The notes beneath the pieces were generated by a model. It saw nothing but the letters and a program-made list of their open reading frames with translations. It was not told the DNA's origin and searched no databases. Source: Pseudopyrenochaeta lycopersici (taxonomy: Eukaryota > Ascomycota > Dothideomycetes > Pleosporales > Pseudopyrenochaetaceae). Taken from it: a stretch of DNA of 64,000 nt. Every line of letters starts with the position of its first letter. Within the stretch, counting starts at the first letter, position 1. Below, piece after piece: positions 53,935-64,000 of this stretch. Both the position numbers and the translations under genes were made by a program. The DNA lies in contig NHZP01000009.1 in the NCBI GenBank assembly GCA_003313425.1, forward strand, positions 186,001 to 250,000, in the 5' to 3' direction.

Positions 53935-55419
53935 TCAAGCGTGCCAGCTTTTCCGCCCTGTAATCCATTTAAAGCTCGCGCACCAACCCTCCACTTCTCC
54001 CTGCTCAGCTCTCTCACACCAGCTGGACACCTCTTGTTGCGCAACCGCACATTCCGCCCGCACTTCCTCTGCCGTCCACGCCCTCTCCTTGTCGCCATAT
54101 CTTGTCAAGAGACGCAGCAAACTCGCTTCAAACGTCTCCATCACAACCACGAGCATCAGCTTACCAATTGATCTCTGTGCTTCGTCTTGTGCCCACTGGC
54201 CAATGGGCACATTGACGTACGTTGTCCGAATGTCAGTGAAGCCTGCTTCTTCCAGATACGATGTGTGCATGTAGAATGTTCCAAGTGGACGGCCCGACTT
54301 GAAGGATGCCTCCATCATGGCCTTGTAGAGCTTGCGGAGAGTCGGCATCGGAAACGTGGACGGCTCACCATCCCCGACAGGAAGCGGCACTTGTCCTAGG
54401 TCATAGTCTGCGATTTCAACCCAACCTCCTGGAGATAGACTCTTGTAGATCTCTGCGTATACCTCCTCCCAGTGCGCAAAGCTCCCTTTCATGTTACGCA
54501 GGTGGATCAGCTCGAAACAGTCACTGAAATGCCAGCCAGGATCTGGTCGCGGGCTAAGACTAGATATGTCAATCGTCAAGTTTCCAACAGACGCTTCTGG
54601 GCCATGTTCAGGTTGGCCAAGCTCAGGTCTGGACCTGGACCTGGTTGGCGATTCGATGGGTTTTCTATGTGTCGTTTCGGTGAAGAAGTCGTACTGCGCG
54701 AGTCTGGCTACCAGGTCATCAACATCCGGCTCTCTGCCCCATACGTCCAAATCATCCAACTCCCACGTCACCCGGCAGTCGCCCAGCGTGGCTTCGGTAG
54801 TGTCGAGATCCCATTCAGTCATATCAATGCCAACTACTTCTGCTTGTGGATATTGTCGGGCCATTTCAACAGCCCAATGACCTGGCCCAGTTCCCAGATC
54901 AAGTATTCTTCTCGTGGATGGTAGCAGCCGTGTGGTCGTCAATCTTCCTTGCAGCGCATGGACAAAGATCTGATGTTGAAGGGATAAGCGATCTTGCTCC
55001 TGGAAGTCATTGTTTGGCAGGTAAACACATGGCAGGTAATATGTATCATTACCATAGGTACGGCCATTCTCGTGGACATATTCGAGATCATCGGAAGTCA
55101 GCGTACGGACAGAACGGCTAATGTATTTCGCTATCAGCTTTTACTCCAAACGAAGAAATGTACTAAAAAACAAGCACTCGGGGGAGCGAGATTTGACACG
55201 GGCTGATGGATCTGTGGGATACAACGAACGGGCACTGTGATGACAAACAACAAACGCTCTACACTCTCGGCACTGGTGTACTTACTTTGACTCAATCGAC
55301 GTGGAGCTGCCCGAGTCAGCTCGCGCCCGTTTAGGTGGAGCAGTTGTGTGAGGTGCTACCGACTCTTCGGGCCTTAGCTTGATTGGTAGAGCACCATCTT
55401 GTGGCGGACCCGGGTCCAT
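53935..55419 (-). CDS. LaeA-like SAM-dependent methyltransferase
   Basis: Two exons: 55419-55286 and 55117-53935, joined over a 168-nt intron (GTAAGT, ATTAG). 438 residues. The first exon starts MDPGPPQDGALPIKLRPEES and is disordered and basic. The second opens with RSVRTLTSDDLEYVHENGRTYG, EQDRLSLQHQIF, then the SAM motif ILDLGTGPGHWAVEMA, IDMTEWDL and later FELIHLRNMKGSFAHW and SPGGWVEIADYDL. ENGR plus EQDRxxLQH is the signature of the LaeA-like family. LaeA itself controls secondary metabolism through the Velvet complex; this protein lies outside any metabolite cluster and may be a paralogue with another role. The insertion rich in RSRSRPELGQPEHGPE is not conserved. Confidence 0.85.
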
Positions 55420-57336
55420 GGTAAGAAGCAAGCCTTGTAGGGCCCTAAACGACCTCACTTGCGTAAGTGAAGTGGCGAAAGATGGATAGATATATCAATA
55501 AAATAGTAGGTGCTTTTGCATTTGGCGTAAGCGCTGCATTCGTAATGTCCGAGGGTGGACAGTGCTAAACTTTGATGTTGCAGACCCTAAGCGACAAGTC
55601 GCTTGATACTGGCGGCGCGTGTATCCTTGGGTACACGGAGCATACAGAACAGGACCAGGGGGGGGGGGCAGGGGGATCAAGCGCGTACAGTCGGCCGAAA
55701 ACCTTCTGATCGGTGAATCGGAGCGTAGATGGGCCTCGTAGTCGATGCACCAAGTAGTGGTTTGTTAGTTCTGCTTTTGTAAGTAGTCGATCCAAGCAGT
55801 TGAGCTGTAAAGGGGGTGGGGGGGTTTAGAAACAGTAGCTTCGGAGTAGCTAAGCAGCAGGTCTCGACCAAAATCCTGAGACAACAGACAGGCAGTCAGA
55901 TTGATGATATGCCGCAGCTGTGGGTATGCAGGCTTCTGTGGTACATGTTAGACGCTCGACTTGACCACCTGGTCTGACACAGCTGAATGACAAAGCACAG
56001 CGGTAGCCAGTCGACCAACGAAGCTTGCACCCATCCAAACACTTGCTCGGTGGGGAATGGGAGGGGAGGCAGGAGACAGGAGGCAGAACCATTCGCGAGA
56101 GGTAACATCAAGGGTGATTTTCGCAGCGCAATTTCCGGGTCCGCGGGCTATCTCAAGACGAAGAGGCTCGTCAACTCGACCCTTGTATGGTGGATGAAGT
56201 ACGAAAGGGGGGTTATCTGCACTGCTCCAGGGTCTAGTGTGACGCAGTGTGGTATATGCGCTAATTGTGCAATGCAGGCCGAAAGTCCAAGAGAAGCTTG
56301 GCTACGGCATGAGGCACGTGGTCTGTTGGAGGGTAAGGTGAGAAGTTCTGACGGCGCAGCAAGGAGCAGCCATGCTGTCGGATCAGGTACTTTTGGGCGG
56401 CGTGGCGGGCGTGGGGTCCCAAGTCTAGAAGATCGTCGCTCAACCAGATTGTCGGGGCCGATTCATCGACATTTCACAAAAAGCTGGCGAAATCCGAAGG
56501 GTTTTGCAGGGTACCGGCTAGCGTAGAGTAAGTGTGAGGGCGAATACAATGCTCGTCTCGTTCAAGCTTCAACCTCTGGCAAGTGCGCAGTGGATGCAAC
56601 CACAACGGAACGAAACGGAACAGGAGATCCTAGAAGGTGCAGCGGGTAGCTGCGCGTCAAGCAGGGCTTGGTTGGAAAACATGACTCCGTGCTGCCACCA
56701 CCAGGTTAGAGCTCTGCATCTGTCGTCAGGCGCCCGTGTTCTGCAGGTGGTCGGCGAGAATTGCATCCAGGTGGTTAGCTTCGATCATGGGCCTCGAGGT
56801 GCTGAGTGCACGAACAATCACTCGGAAATGATGCCATATGGAGAAAGCTGTCGGACCGCCTGCTACCTCAAAGATTTGAGCATCAAGAAGTCTGTCTATG
56901 CATTACGCGCTCGACGACCTGGTCGCTGGGTTGCAGGAGTCAGCCCGCCTTTGTTGCATATCTGACGTGGATTCAGTTCGCACCCGCGACAAGGTCGATG
57001 ACTCAAAAGGATGCCATTGGCCGGCAGGCACCCTGGCAGGCGAGCCATGGGCATCAAAGAGCGTTGATGGACAAGAGAGGCTGTGCAGCATAATGATTGC
57101 CGCTTATGCAAACTGTGTCAAGAAATGTAAATAGTTGTATGGTTGTATATTTGGAGTGGTACTACGGCACGAGGAGCAGAGCGGTAGATGCCTCCCGACG
57201 CTTTCTTGCCGAGAGAATCGCGTCCTATCTAGATTGCACACACCAACACAGCACCCTCCAGCACTGATAATTGAGTTACCTTCCCAGCCTTTGCACTTTT
57301 ATTGTTCTCAAGCACATGAAACGGACTGCACACCGC
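55420..57336. other. Intergenic, no supported gene
   Basis: About 1.9 kb, the largest gap on the right side. A 179-codon plus frame (55987-56526) and other frames on both strands overlap without domains. A run of 11 G lies at 55658-55668. Confidence 0.5.
55658..55668. repeat. Poly-G run, 11 bases
   Basis: Eleven G in non-coding sequence, with a second G-rich patch a few bases on; could form a G-rich structure. Confidence 0.8.
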
Positions 57337-59689
57337 CTAGTCCACCTCCTGGCCCTCAAACTTGGGCAAACGAGCAGCTACATCTGCCCATTTCTCCGTG
57401 CCATTGACAAGGCTAGCGATAGCTTTGGTAATATCGTCAAGGCTAGCACGAACCTGTTCTGTAGAGTCACGGTCTCTTAGCGTGAAGGTGTTATCCTTGA
57501 CCGACTGAAAGTCGATGGTAATGCCCAGAGGTGTACCGAGCTCGTCGTTACGCTATGCGGTGTTAGCCAACAGAGAGGGAAGTCATGTATAGGGACAGCA
57601 TCTTACTGAATAGCGCTTGCCGATGGATGCACCAGAGTCATCAACGCGACTAGAAATACCGCTGTCTTGTAACTTATCGCTGAGCGTTCGTACAAAGGGC
57701 TTGAAGTCAGTGTGTGAGCTGAGTGGTACGATGAGGACCTTGGTGGGCGCCACCGTCGGAGGGAAGGAGAGAACGCCACGGGCTTCGTCCTGCTCACGCG
57801 TCCAGTAAATATGCTCACAAAGGGCCTAGCATAGTCAGAAAACACAATCAGACTCGTAACAATGGGGAGACTAACGTAGACTATTCGGCCTATACCGAAT
57901 GATGGCTCGATAACGTTGGGCGTGTATTCGCGTACATTCTCGACCCTTGTGCGCTTCTCGATGCTAATGAGCTCCTTGGGAACCTCGACCTTACCATCAC
58001 CAACACCAGGAACGTTGACAATGATCTTGCCCTCCTTTGCCAAATCTAAAGACAGCTTCTCTCGTACGTCCTGCGACAGGGCTTCGATGGCGGCTTCCAC
58101 CGTTCTGCCGTCCTTCTTGAACTTGGGACCAAATTTCTTTTTGTCGAGGTCGCACTGCCACTCTTCGATCTTGAGCGGCTCCTTTCTCGGCTCGCGGACG
58201 ACTAGAGGCGCGCCAGTCTTCTTCATGTGCACAGTCAGATCGTACGCACTTCGATCGGCGCAGCCAACACACTCTATCCAACCATATGATGTAAACAACT
58301 CTGCGTCCCAGCAGTCTGCCGCATAATGCGCCATCTCGTTGGCCATGTGTTGCCGAAAACGAATCTTCTTGGAGTCGACACCAATTTTGAGGAGGAATTG
58401 CTGGATACGCGCCAGGAAGTAGCCAAGCGTCTCGTTGTCGACAAGGCCAGTCTCGACGGCCTTGCCAATTTTGGTTGTCTCGACTGTGGTCTTTCCAGAG
58501 AGCTGGACTTCTCGGTTGAGAAGCTCCAGTTCGACGTCCTTGACTTCATCGAAACGGGGATGCTTTTTGCCGCCTTCGGGGTCGACAAAGTGCTCAATCT
58601 CGGCCATCAAGAACTCTCGTACACGAAGCAGCCCGGCGCGCGGGGAGATTTCGTTACGGAAGGACTTGCCGATAGACGCAGAGGCAAAGGGCATTTGTTG
58701 CTGGTTGAATTCGAGCAGCTTCTGGAAGTTGACGAATTGGCCCTGGGCAGTCTCTGGGCGCAGGTAGCCGGGCATGTTCGAGGACGGGCCAATCGCAGTC
58801 TGGAACATGAGGTTGAAAGCGACGGGGGGCAATAGCTCGCCATTAGTGGCGGGGTTCTTGATGTCGTACTTTTTCATGAGCAGGCCAAGCTCCTCGCCAT
58901 TGTAGTTGTCAATCTTGGCCAGGACTTCCTCGAGTTCTTGCACCAGCGCATCGTCGAGCTTCACAGCGGCAATGTTCTTGACCTTCTTCTTCTTCTTCTT
59001 GGGGTCCTCCTCTTCAGCCTCGACTTTCTGGCCGCGTGCTTCCTTGTCGCCCTTCAGCCGAGCCTCCAGCACCTCCTCGACCAAGTGATCTGCTCGGAAG
59101 ATCTCGCCCGTCTTGGGGTCTTTGCACATCCAATCGGCGAACTTGTCGACATGGCCAGACGTCTTGAGGACTTCGTGGGGGGTGAGCATGGTGCAGTCGA
59201 CTGCAATCTGTCAGTCCACAATTCTCGGCATCGTCGCGTGCCGTCTAACCCTCGAGCATGTTTTCTCGCAGCACAAAGTGTTTGCGCCATGTGTCGACAA
59301 TGTTGTTCGTGAGGGCACAGCCGGGCGGGCCGTAGTCGTAGAGGCCAGAAACGCCGCCGTAGATGTCGAAGGCGGGCGTGTAGAAGAGCCGCCGCTGCCA
59401 TGGTCAGTTGTGACTCCACCGCAGGCTCTGGTGAATTTGGGAGACTGCATACTTTCATGAGAGACTCGAGCGAGGCCCTGTCAAAGGGCTTGCCCTTGAG
59501 CGTCGTCATGTCGCCGGACATGGTCACCTGGTCTTTCCGCTTGGGCACTTGAAATCTACAGTGGGCGGGTGTTGTGGTGAAGCTCTTGGTGGGATATGCC
59601 AGGCAAGGCGGGGCACTAAAAACGGGCGTGCAGGAACGCAGTGAAGACGAGCAGCAACTGGCGCGCAACAGCCGCGACAACTGGCGCAT
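57337..59689 (-). CDS. GRS1: Glycyl-tRNA synthetase (probably dual cytosolic/mitochondrial)
   Basis: Five exons: 59689-59453, 59394-59250, 59200-57876, 57825-57607 and 57552-57337; introns of 58, 49, 50 and 54 nt. The second donor is the less common GTTAGA and the third GTTAGT. The long form has 713 residues; a second in-frame ATG at 59521 ([14 protein letters not shown]) would give 657, the cytosolic size. The first 56 residues ([20 protein letters not shown]) are a mitochondrial presequence. Catalytic features: [34 protein letters not shown], motif 2 [17 protein letters not shown], motif 3 EPSFGIGRI, and the anticodon-binding domain [15 protein letters not shown] with [26 protein letters not shown] near residue 200 is a eukaryotic insertion. 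Confidence 0.95.
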
Positions 59690-59965
59690 ACACGTGCTGT
59701 CCTCTTCTATGTGAGAGGAGGACAGGGGCTAATGAGTGACTGGAGGCAATATATACAGATGAAGCCACGGCAGCGGTAATGACGCTCGAAGCTCGCGCCG
59801 CCCGAGTGCCATGCGACGCGCCAAGACGTGCCGGAGGAAGGAATCGCCGCCCCGCAAAAAAGTTCAGGACGGCGTCGCAATGCTGCCGCGCCAACTTCAC
59901 AGGTACTGCAACGGTGCTGTGGCTATCGCACCACGCTCTACAGCCTGCGGAAAAGACTACGAACC
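59690..59965. promoter_or_regulatory. Bidirectional promoter, GRS1 / RPF1
   Basis: 276 bp between divergent starts of two translation-related genes. A GTG-started frame running into RPF1 from 59828 is leader. Confidence 0.55.
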
Positions 59966-61336
59966 ATGGCTTTTACCCCGAGTGCCCCCACCGGCTTCAA
60001 GCCCAAGAACAAGCTCCGCCGACAAGCCGCACATCTCTCGATAAAGAAGGCGAAAGAGGCCGAGAAGCGCGACTTGAGACATCGCCGAAAGCGTGAGGAA
60101 GCAAAGAACCCTTCCCTGCGAGAAGAGCGCCATGCCCGCAACGTCCCTGCCACAATCGACAGCAAACGCGTATGGGATGACGAGCCAGTGGGCGATGAGG
60201 AAGATGCTCTAGGCTGGGCAGTCGATGTGGAACGGCTGGCTAAGAGAAGAAAGCTTGAGCAGGAAGCCGCAGAAGCGGGGCAGAGCGGGCATGGCGAGGA
60301 GGAGGGTGTACTGGCAAAGCTGAAGAAGCGGGAAGAGCAAGTAGATGACGGTGAAGATGAAGATGAAGACAACGCAGACAGCATGCTCGACTCCGGCTCA
60401 GAACTCGACGATTCGGGCCTCGACTCGGACGCCGACTCGGACGCCGACTCCACCTCCAGGGAACGCAAAAAAGGCCCTCCAAAACGCGCCGCCAGTCCTG
60501 CTACCTCTACAGCAACTAACCTTGAGCTCTCCCCCGAGTTCCTCAAGCAAAAGTTCCCCCAATTATTCGAGCCCGTCTCCGAACCCAAGATCCTCATTAC
60601 AACATCGATAAACTCAACTCTGCACAAAGAAGCCGAGATTCTTACCTCCCTCTTCCCGAACAGCACATACATTCGGCGCACCGCTCATGTTCACGCACAC
60701 AAATACTCAGTTCGCGAGATTGCCGAGTTCGCATCAGCACGCCACTTCACTGCTCTCGTCGTCCTGATGCAGGCAGAGCACGAGAAAAAACCTGATGGCA
60801 TGGACGTTATACATTTGCCGACTGGGCCACACTTCCACTTCAGCGTGACAAATTGGATCGAAGGGAAGAAGCTACCGAGGCATGCGAATGATACCGGACA
60901 TTACCCAGAGCTGATACTGAATAATTTCAAGACCCCTTTGGGTATCTTGACCGCGCATCTGTTCAAGGGCTTGTTCCCAGCCATGCCCGAGCTGGAAGGA
61001 CGACAAGTCTTGACTTTACATAATCAGCGCGATTACATCTTCATAAGACGGCATCGATATGTCTTCCGCGATAAGCGCGAAACGGAGAAATCCATCATGG
61101 GTCCGGACGGGAAGCCGGTCAAGGGTGTTGAGCATGTCAAGGTTGGTATGCAGGAAATCGGGTAAGCCACTGCCGATCCAACGACAAACTTTGGGCATTT
61201 TTATACTGATGATACCTACAGGCCACGCATGACGCTCAAGCTTCGCCGCATAGACCGCGGAATTCAATTCAAGAGCGGCCAGGAATGGCAATGGAAAGGC
61301 AGAATGGACAAGAAAAGGACGCGGTTCAACATGTAG
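59966..61336 (+). CDS. RPF1: Ribosome production factor 1 (Brix-domain, 60S assembly)
   Basis: Two exons: 59966-61161 and 61222-61336, joined over a 60-nt intron (GTAAGC, TACTGAT, TACAG); 436 residues. The ATG at 59966 (MAFTPSAPTGFKPKNKLRRQ) begins the family-typical basic N-terminus. Next come KREEQVDDGEDEDEDN and a D-S-rich acidic tract, then the Brix domain: PKILITTSINSTLHKEAEIL, NSTYIRRTAHVHAHKYS, LVVLMQAEHEKKPDGMDVIHLPTGPHFHFS, PELILNNFKTPLGI and HNQRDYIFIRRHRYVF, ending KKRTRFNM. Rpf1 acts in the nucleolus in 27S pre-rRNA processing and 60S assembly. Confidence 0.96.
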
Positions 61337-62206
61337 ACTAATCTTCATACTCCCACACACGGAACATTGCAGACCGCAATACCGATTGTCTTGCCTACAA
61401 ACCGGCTTCTTATATCCATGTCCTTGACAAAAGTGATGCAATGCTTGGAGTAGGTTGGCTACCCGCAGTCACCCAACTCTCGATGCTATCACCATGTCCA
61501 AAATATATCCGTAACATCAGAGTCGCAAAGGAAAAATCTACGGGAATCATGAGCGCAAGGAAGCGTTGTCCCGTTGCCTTCTGCAAGCAATGGTCCACAC
61601 TCATAGCAAACGATGCCTCTACTATCAACAACACAGGCTTGTTCTCATGTCTGCTCGTCGATCATTCTCCCTTCATTCATTTCTCGCGCCGGTTCCATGG
61701 TCTGCTCCTCTATTTGCATGTTTCTCCTAGCTGCATTCACCCTCGTTCACCAATACCTCGCTTCTGCTGCAAAGATGTTCTTGCCGAACAACGTCCCGGG
61801 AGTTAGATTTGCACTTCAGGCACATGGTTTCGATGACCGTTCCCCAGATTCCGGGAGTATGATTTTGTTGCGTGGCTTGATGATAATCTGTATGGCGGAA
61901 GTGCAAAGGAGGGGAGCATATGGCTGATCGGTTATCGGTCAGAATTTCGATTCCGTAGTGGCGTACTGCGATGCTGCGGTGGTCTCTGTGTGTTCCCTGC
62001 GAAACGTATTGGAGCGGCAGCGTAGTGCTGAGTAATGCGATCAAAAAAAAATGGTGTGGAAGGACAGGAAGAGGATGATGAAGCGACAGTTGGCTATCTC
62101 TGCATTTTGGAGCCGGACTTTCCAATCCGTGCGCCGGGGTATCTGACACAATGAACTTTTGTTGCTCTACGAGGTTCTTCCAGTACAGAGGTCAAGTGGA
62201 ATACAA
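61337..62206. other. Region between convergent RPF1 and POP2 genes
   Basis: 870 bp; frames up to 140 codons overlap on both strands without domains. A short run of A at about 62042-62051. Confidence 0.5.
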
Positions 62207-63868
62207 CTACTTGCCACCATAGCCCCCAAACGCTCCCGGAGTCATCAATCCTCCCTGTCCCGATGGACCTGGTGTTGTTGCGAGACCTGCGGGATGGTTG
62301 GTTGGTGTGCTCGGCCCGTCGCCTCCATGTCTTGCATTGCCTGGGTGAAACATCATTCCATTCATACCTTGAAATCCTGTCAAAGTTTGCGCACCTTGCG
62401 CAGCTAGTACAGCAGCTTGCGCAGTTGCGCTTGCGGGCGGACCGACCCCTGTGAGGCCCCACATCTGGCCGTTCATCTCGTCGGGAACGCTGCCGTCAAA
62501 GATCTTCTTCCTCATCTCCCAGAAGACGGTTCCGGTGAGCCAGGCATCAGACCCTGCTGTGTGGGAGTTACCTACGCGCTGACAGCCGAGCTCATCCGCA
62601 AGATCTTGTAGACCAGACTTTGTGCCTAGGTTGTTTAGAATGTTGGTCGCTGTGGATCCTATCACGCCGCGGCGGACCAGATTGTTTGCATGGCGCCATA
62701 AATACTTGACGTCCAACAGCCGGGGAAAGAAGACCTCAACAAGCTTGCGATATGCATCCTCATCCTCGGGCAATGGTTTTGAGCTGAGCATCTTCACCAA
62801 GTAAGCGAAGTCGTAGCCGGAGTGGAAGGAAATCCAGTTGACGTCATCAGTCAAGGTCATTCCAGATGTAATGAGGAGTGAGCCAAACTCCTGTGGATCA
62901 ATGCCTTGATTGTTATGCTTCTCGAAATCTGCACCCGACTTTTTGAGCATTTGAATGGACTCCTCATTATACATGTCGTCTTCCAGAGAGAACTGGAAGT
63001 TAAATGTCCATGTACATGGGCATACAACAATGTTGTTGGCATAGCGCTGCAACGACTTGGGCTGGTAAGGTAGTTGTGAAGGATCGAGATGGGACGGCGG
63101 GATCTCGCCTTGCATTGAGAATAGAGTAACGCCAAGTTGTATGATTTTGAGGAGGTCGACATTACAACGCACTGTCTGGTAATGATACGATGCTTTGGAG
63201 TTGAAGTCGCCTATGGGTCGTGCGACAACGCCAGGGAACTCTGTGTCCTAAGCATCGCGTGAGCACAGCGTCTGAAGGTATGATAGAGGCACAGAATGGA
63301 AGCTACCACATGAAAATAATCTGTCGTGCCACCATTTATAGGACACTATACATGCATGCACCAATCAGAGACGGCGCAGACAGACTAGATGGCTGGCCGA
63401 CACGTAGGGAAAAGGCATACTGACCATGCTGATGTAGGGATATTGGTCGATGAGCGAACGCAGCATGTCCATCTCTTGGTGCAGATTCGACCGCCAAACA
63501 TCGCGAATCCGCTGGCCGGCGAGACCTTTTGCGCCGTCCTGTCCGCGAACAGCATTTTCCTGTAACTGTGCGCCGTGGGCAAACCGCATGCGCGCCTCGT
63601 GGCCGTCCAGCCCGGTGCCTCCGCCTGCCCCGCCGAGTGCTGCTGCGGCTCCCAGGCCACCACCTAGGCCTGCACCTGACTGGAAGCCGCTCTGGTGTTG
63701 GCCAAAGAGGTTGAGGTTGTGGGCCTGGCTGCCGCCGAAGCCCTGGTGCTGTATGCTCTGCTGGTGCTGCTGCTGGTGTTGCTGCGGTTGCTGGGGCATG
63801 GGCCCGGAGAGGTGTGCGAAGGGGTTGGAGAGGTTGTGGCCGGGAAAGCGGCCCCCGTGAGGCGGCAT
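62207..63868 (-). CDS. POP2: CCR4-NOT deadenylase subunit POP2/CAF1
   Basis: Two exons: 63868-63425 and 63247-62207, joined over a 177-nt intron (GTCAGT, CTTAG); 494 residues from the ATG at 63868. The N-terminal 100 residues are Gln- and Gly-rich (QQPQQHQQQHQQ). Then IRDVWRSNLHQEMDMLRSLIDQYPYISM leads into the DEDD nuclease domain: DTEFPGVVARP (catalytic Asp149, Glu151), WTFNFQFSLEDDMYNEESI, WISFHSGYDFAYLVKM (Asp294) and GNSHTAGSDAWLTGTVFW (His and Asp). All DEDDh residues are present, so an active 3'-5' deadenylase is expected. The C-terminus is Gly/Pro/Met-rich and ends FGGYGGK. The intron falls just before the catalytic DTE. Confidence 0.95.
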
Positions 63869-64000
63869 TGTGTGGGTGTTGGCTCTTTGTCAGTGGGAGC
63901 GCGTGTGTGGGTGCGGCGAGCGTCTGGGTAGCTACATTCGCCTGCGGCGTCGACGTGAGCGATCAAGCAACTGCAAGACACGAATCTCGTTCCCAATAGC
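63869..64000. promoter_or_regulatory. POP2 upstream region (to the window edge)
   Basis: 132 bp upstream of the POP2 ATG, truncated by the window. No element recognised. Confidence 0.4.

Noticed and set aside
55360..55425. tRNA-like string (tagcttgattggtagagca)
   Set aside because: It resembles a tRNA A box, but no anticodon stem or proper B box follows, and it lies in the first exon of the LaeA-like gene.
55987..56526. Plus-strand ATG frame of 179 codons
   Set aside because: It has no recognisable domain, irregular composition and overlapping frames on the other strand; nothing beyond length supports it.
59938..60681. Minus-strand frame of 247 codons over RPF1
   Set aside because: It is antisense to the acidic D/E/S-rich part of RPF1, which gives long Ser-rich open frames by composition.
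1..64000. Transposable elements, rRNA, CRISPR arrays or a secondary-metabolite cluster
   Set aside because: I saw no reverse transcriptase, transposase, long terminal repeats, repeat-spacer arrays or PKS/NRPS sequence.

Overview
The window is nuclear DNA from a filamentous ascomycete. Genes are close together on both strands and most carry several short introns (about 45-100 nt) with GT(A/G)(A/C)G donors, CTRAY-type branch points a few bases before the acceptor, and YAG ends. The gene families are fungal: LaeA-like and TPMT-like methyltransferases, a forkhead factor, RIT1, and a bifunctional ornithine acetyltransferase. Family-level resemblance suggests a Dothideomycete, perhaps Pleosporales, but that is an inference. 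I saw no transposons, rRNA or convincing tRNA, no CRISPR array and no secondary-metabolite cluster.

Layout. 0-8 kb: a partial thiol methyltransferase, a membrane-anchored divergent kinase, an amidase and a mitochondrial-type DEAD-box helicase. 8-22 kb: a secreted Thr-rich protein, a forkhead factor, ornithine acetyltransferase (ARG7), two orphan genes and a single-pass membrane protein. 22-26 kb is dense housekeeping: BUD31, the complex I LYR subunit NDUFA6, RPC19 and HIS3. 27-37 kb: a hypothetical gene, AP-2 mu, mitochondrial uL5, a ubiquitin protease and PHO88. 38-45 kb: a PEBP protein, SEC72, an FLX1-type carrier and a copper amine oxidase. 47-55 kb: RIT1 with a fused DUF6314 domain, an acyltransferase, an NAD(H) kinase, a PAP2 lipid phosphatase and a LaeA-like methyltransferase. 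57-64 kb: glycyl-tRNA synthetase, RPF1 and POP2/CAF1.

Many genes are divergent pairs sharing promoters of about 190-490 bp: acyltransferase/NAD kinase, BUD31/NDUFA6, RPC19/HIS3, uL5m/ubiquitin protease, GRS1/RPF1, amidase/helicase. The contents are mostly unlinked housekeeping functions in translation, ribosome biogenesis, RNA turnover, mitochondria, lipid metabolism and amino-acid synthesis, so there is no single operon-like system. HIS3 and ARG7 both have a TGACTCA element upstream, which fits general amino-acid (cross-pathway) control.

Several genes become visible only after splicing many short exons by eye: NDUFA6, RPC19, PHO88, the PEBP gene, the 5' part of the LaeA-like gene and the end of BUD31. 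The most unusual items are the RIT1-DUF6314 fusion, a ubiquitin protease ending in a lysine-rich tail and CaaX box, a membrane-anchored kinase with altered HRD and DFG motifs, and two candidate small genes at 14.5 kb and 45.5 kb. I did not find a convincing new multi-gene system.
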